Assembly: GCA_018061385.1 (NCBI GenBank)
Contig: JAGOUF010000111.1
Coordinates: 1 to 7,264, forward strand
Source of the DNA: Chitinophagaceae bacterium
Lineage (GTDB): Bacteria; Bacteroidota; Bacteroidia; Chitinophagales; Chitinophagaceae
DNA length: 7,264 bases
Reading direction: 5' to 3'
A model generated the notes under the pieces. That model ran no database searches, was not told the origin of the DNA, and saw nothing but the letters and a program-made list of their open reading frames with translations. Below are positions 4,928 to 7,264 of the stretch, in pieces; position 1 is the first letter of the stretch; each line of letters begins with the position of its first letter. Both the position numbers and the translations under genes were made by a program.

Positions 4928-7264
<2,337 letters not shown>

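Overview
The window looks like chromosomal DNA of a Bacteroidota member, perhaps a Chitinophagales- or Sphingobacteriales-like lineage (the order is inference). It is AT-rich. The recognisable promoters fit the Bacteroidota pattern TTG/TTTG - about 19 nt - TAnnTTTG. Nearly all starts follow A-rich leaders without a Shine-Dalgarno (SD) sequence. The core order is rpsF-rpsR-rplI with no priB or ssb between rpsF and rpsR.

Layout. (1) 5-412, +: a small exported protein with a heavy-metal-associated (HMA)-like CxxC motif, followed by an 11-bp hairpin. (2) 471-1400, +: an EamA/DMT-type ten-helix transporter with a GTG start. It converges on (3), and a 19-bp perfect hairpin between them (1414-1456) can end both transcripts. 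(3) 1468-2529, -: an exported endonuclease/exonuclease/phosphatase-fold hydrolase. (4) 2558-2907: a gene-free stretch with an 11-bp-stem hairpin and short direct repeats. (5) 2908-4268, +: promoter, structured leader, rpsF, rpsR, a 120-nt structured gap, rplI and a strong intrinsic terminator. (6) 4306-4927, +: promoter, leader of about 100 nt, an RRM RNA-binding protein with a glycine-rich tail, and a terminator. (7) 4928-5402: a very AT-rich gene-free stretch with several dyads, ending in the katG promoter. (8) 5403-7264, +: katG (catalase-peroxidase), cut by the window edge after 620 codons.

How the genes fit together. The genes are mostly ordinary housekeeping, RNA-binding and stress functions in separate transcription units, and I see no mobile element, CRISPR array, rRNA or tRNA. 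The best lead is regulatory. rpsR is the only gene in the window with a full SD (AGGAGG, 6 nt from ATG). bS6 and bS18, both encoded here, are part of the ribosomal pocket (with bS21) that hides the anti-SD in Bacteroidota ribosomes. A strong SD on one of these genes could be a feedback sensor, as reported for rpsU in Flavobacterium johnsoniae. The rpsF leader and the rpsR-rplI gap also fold into candidate regulatory structures. The dyads at the katG promoter are candidate operators.
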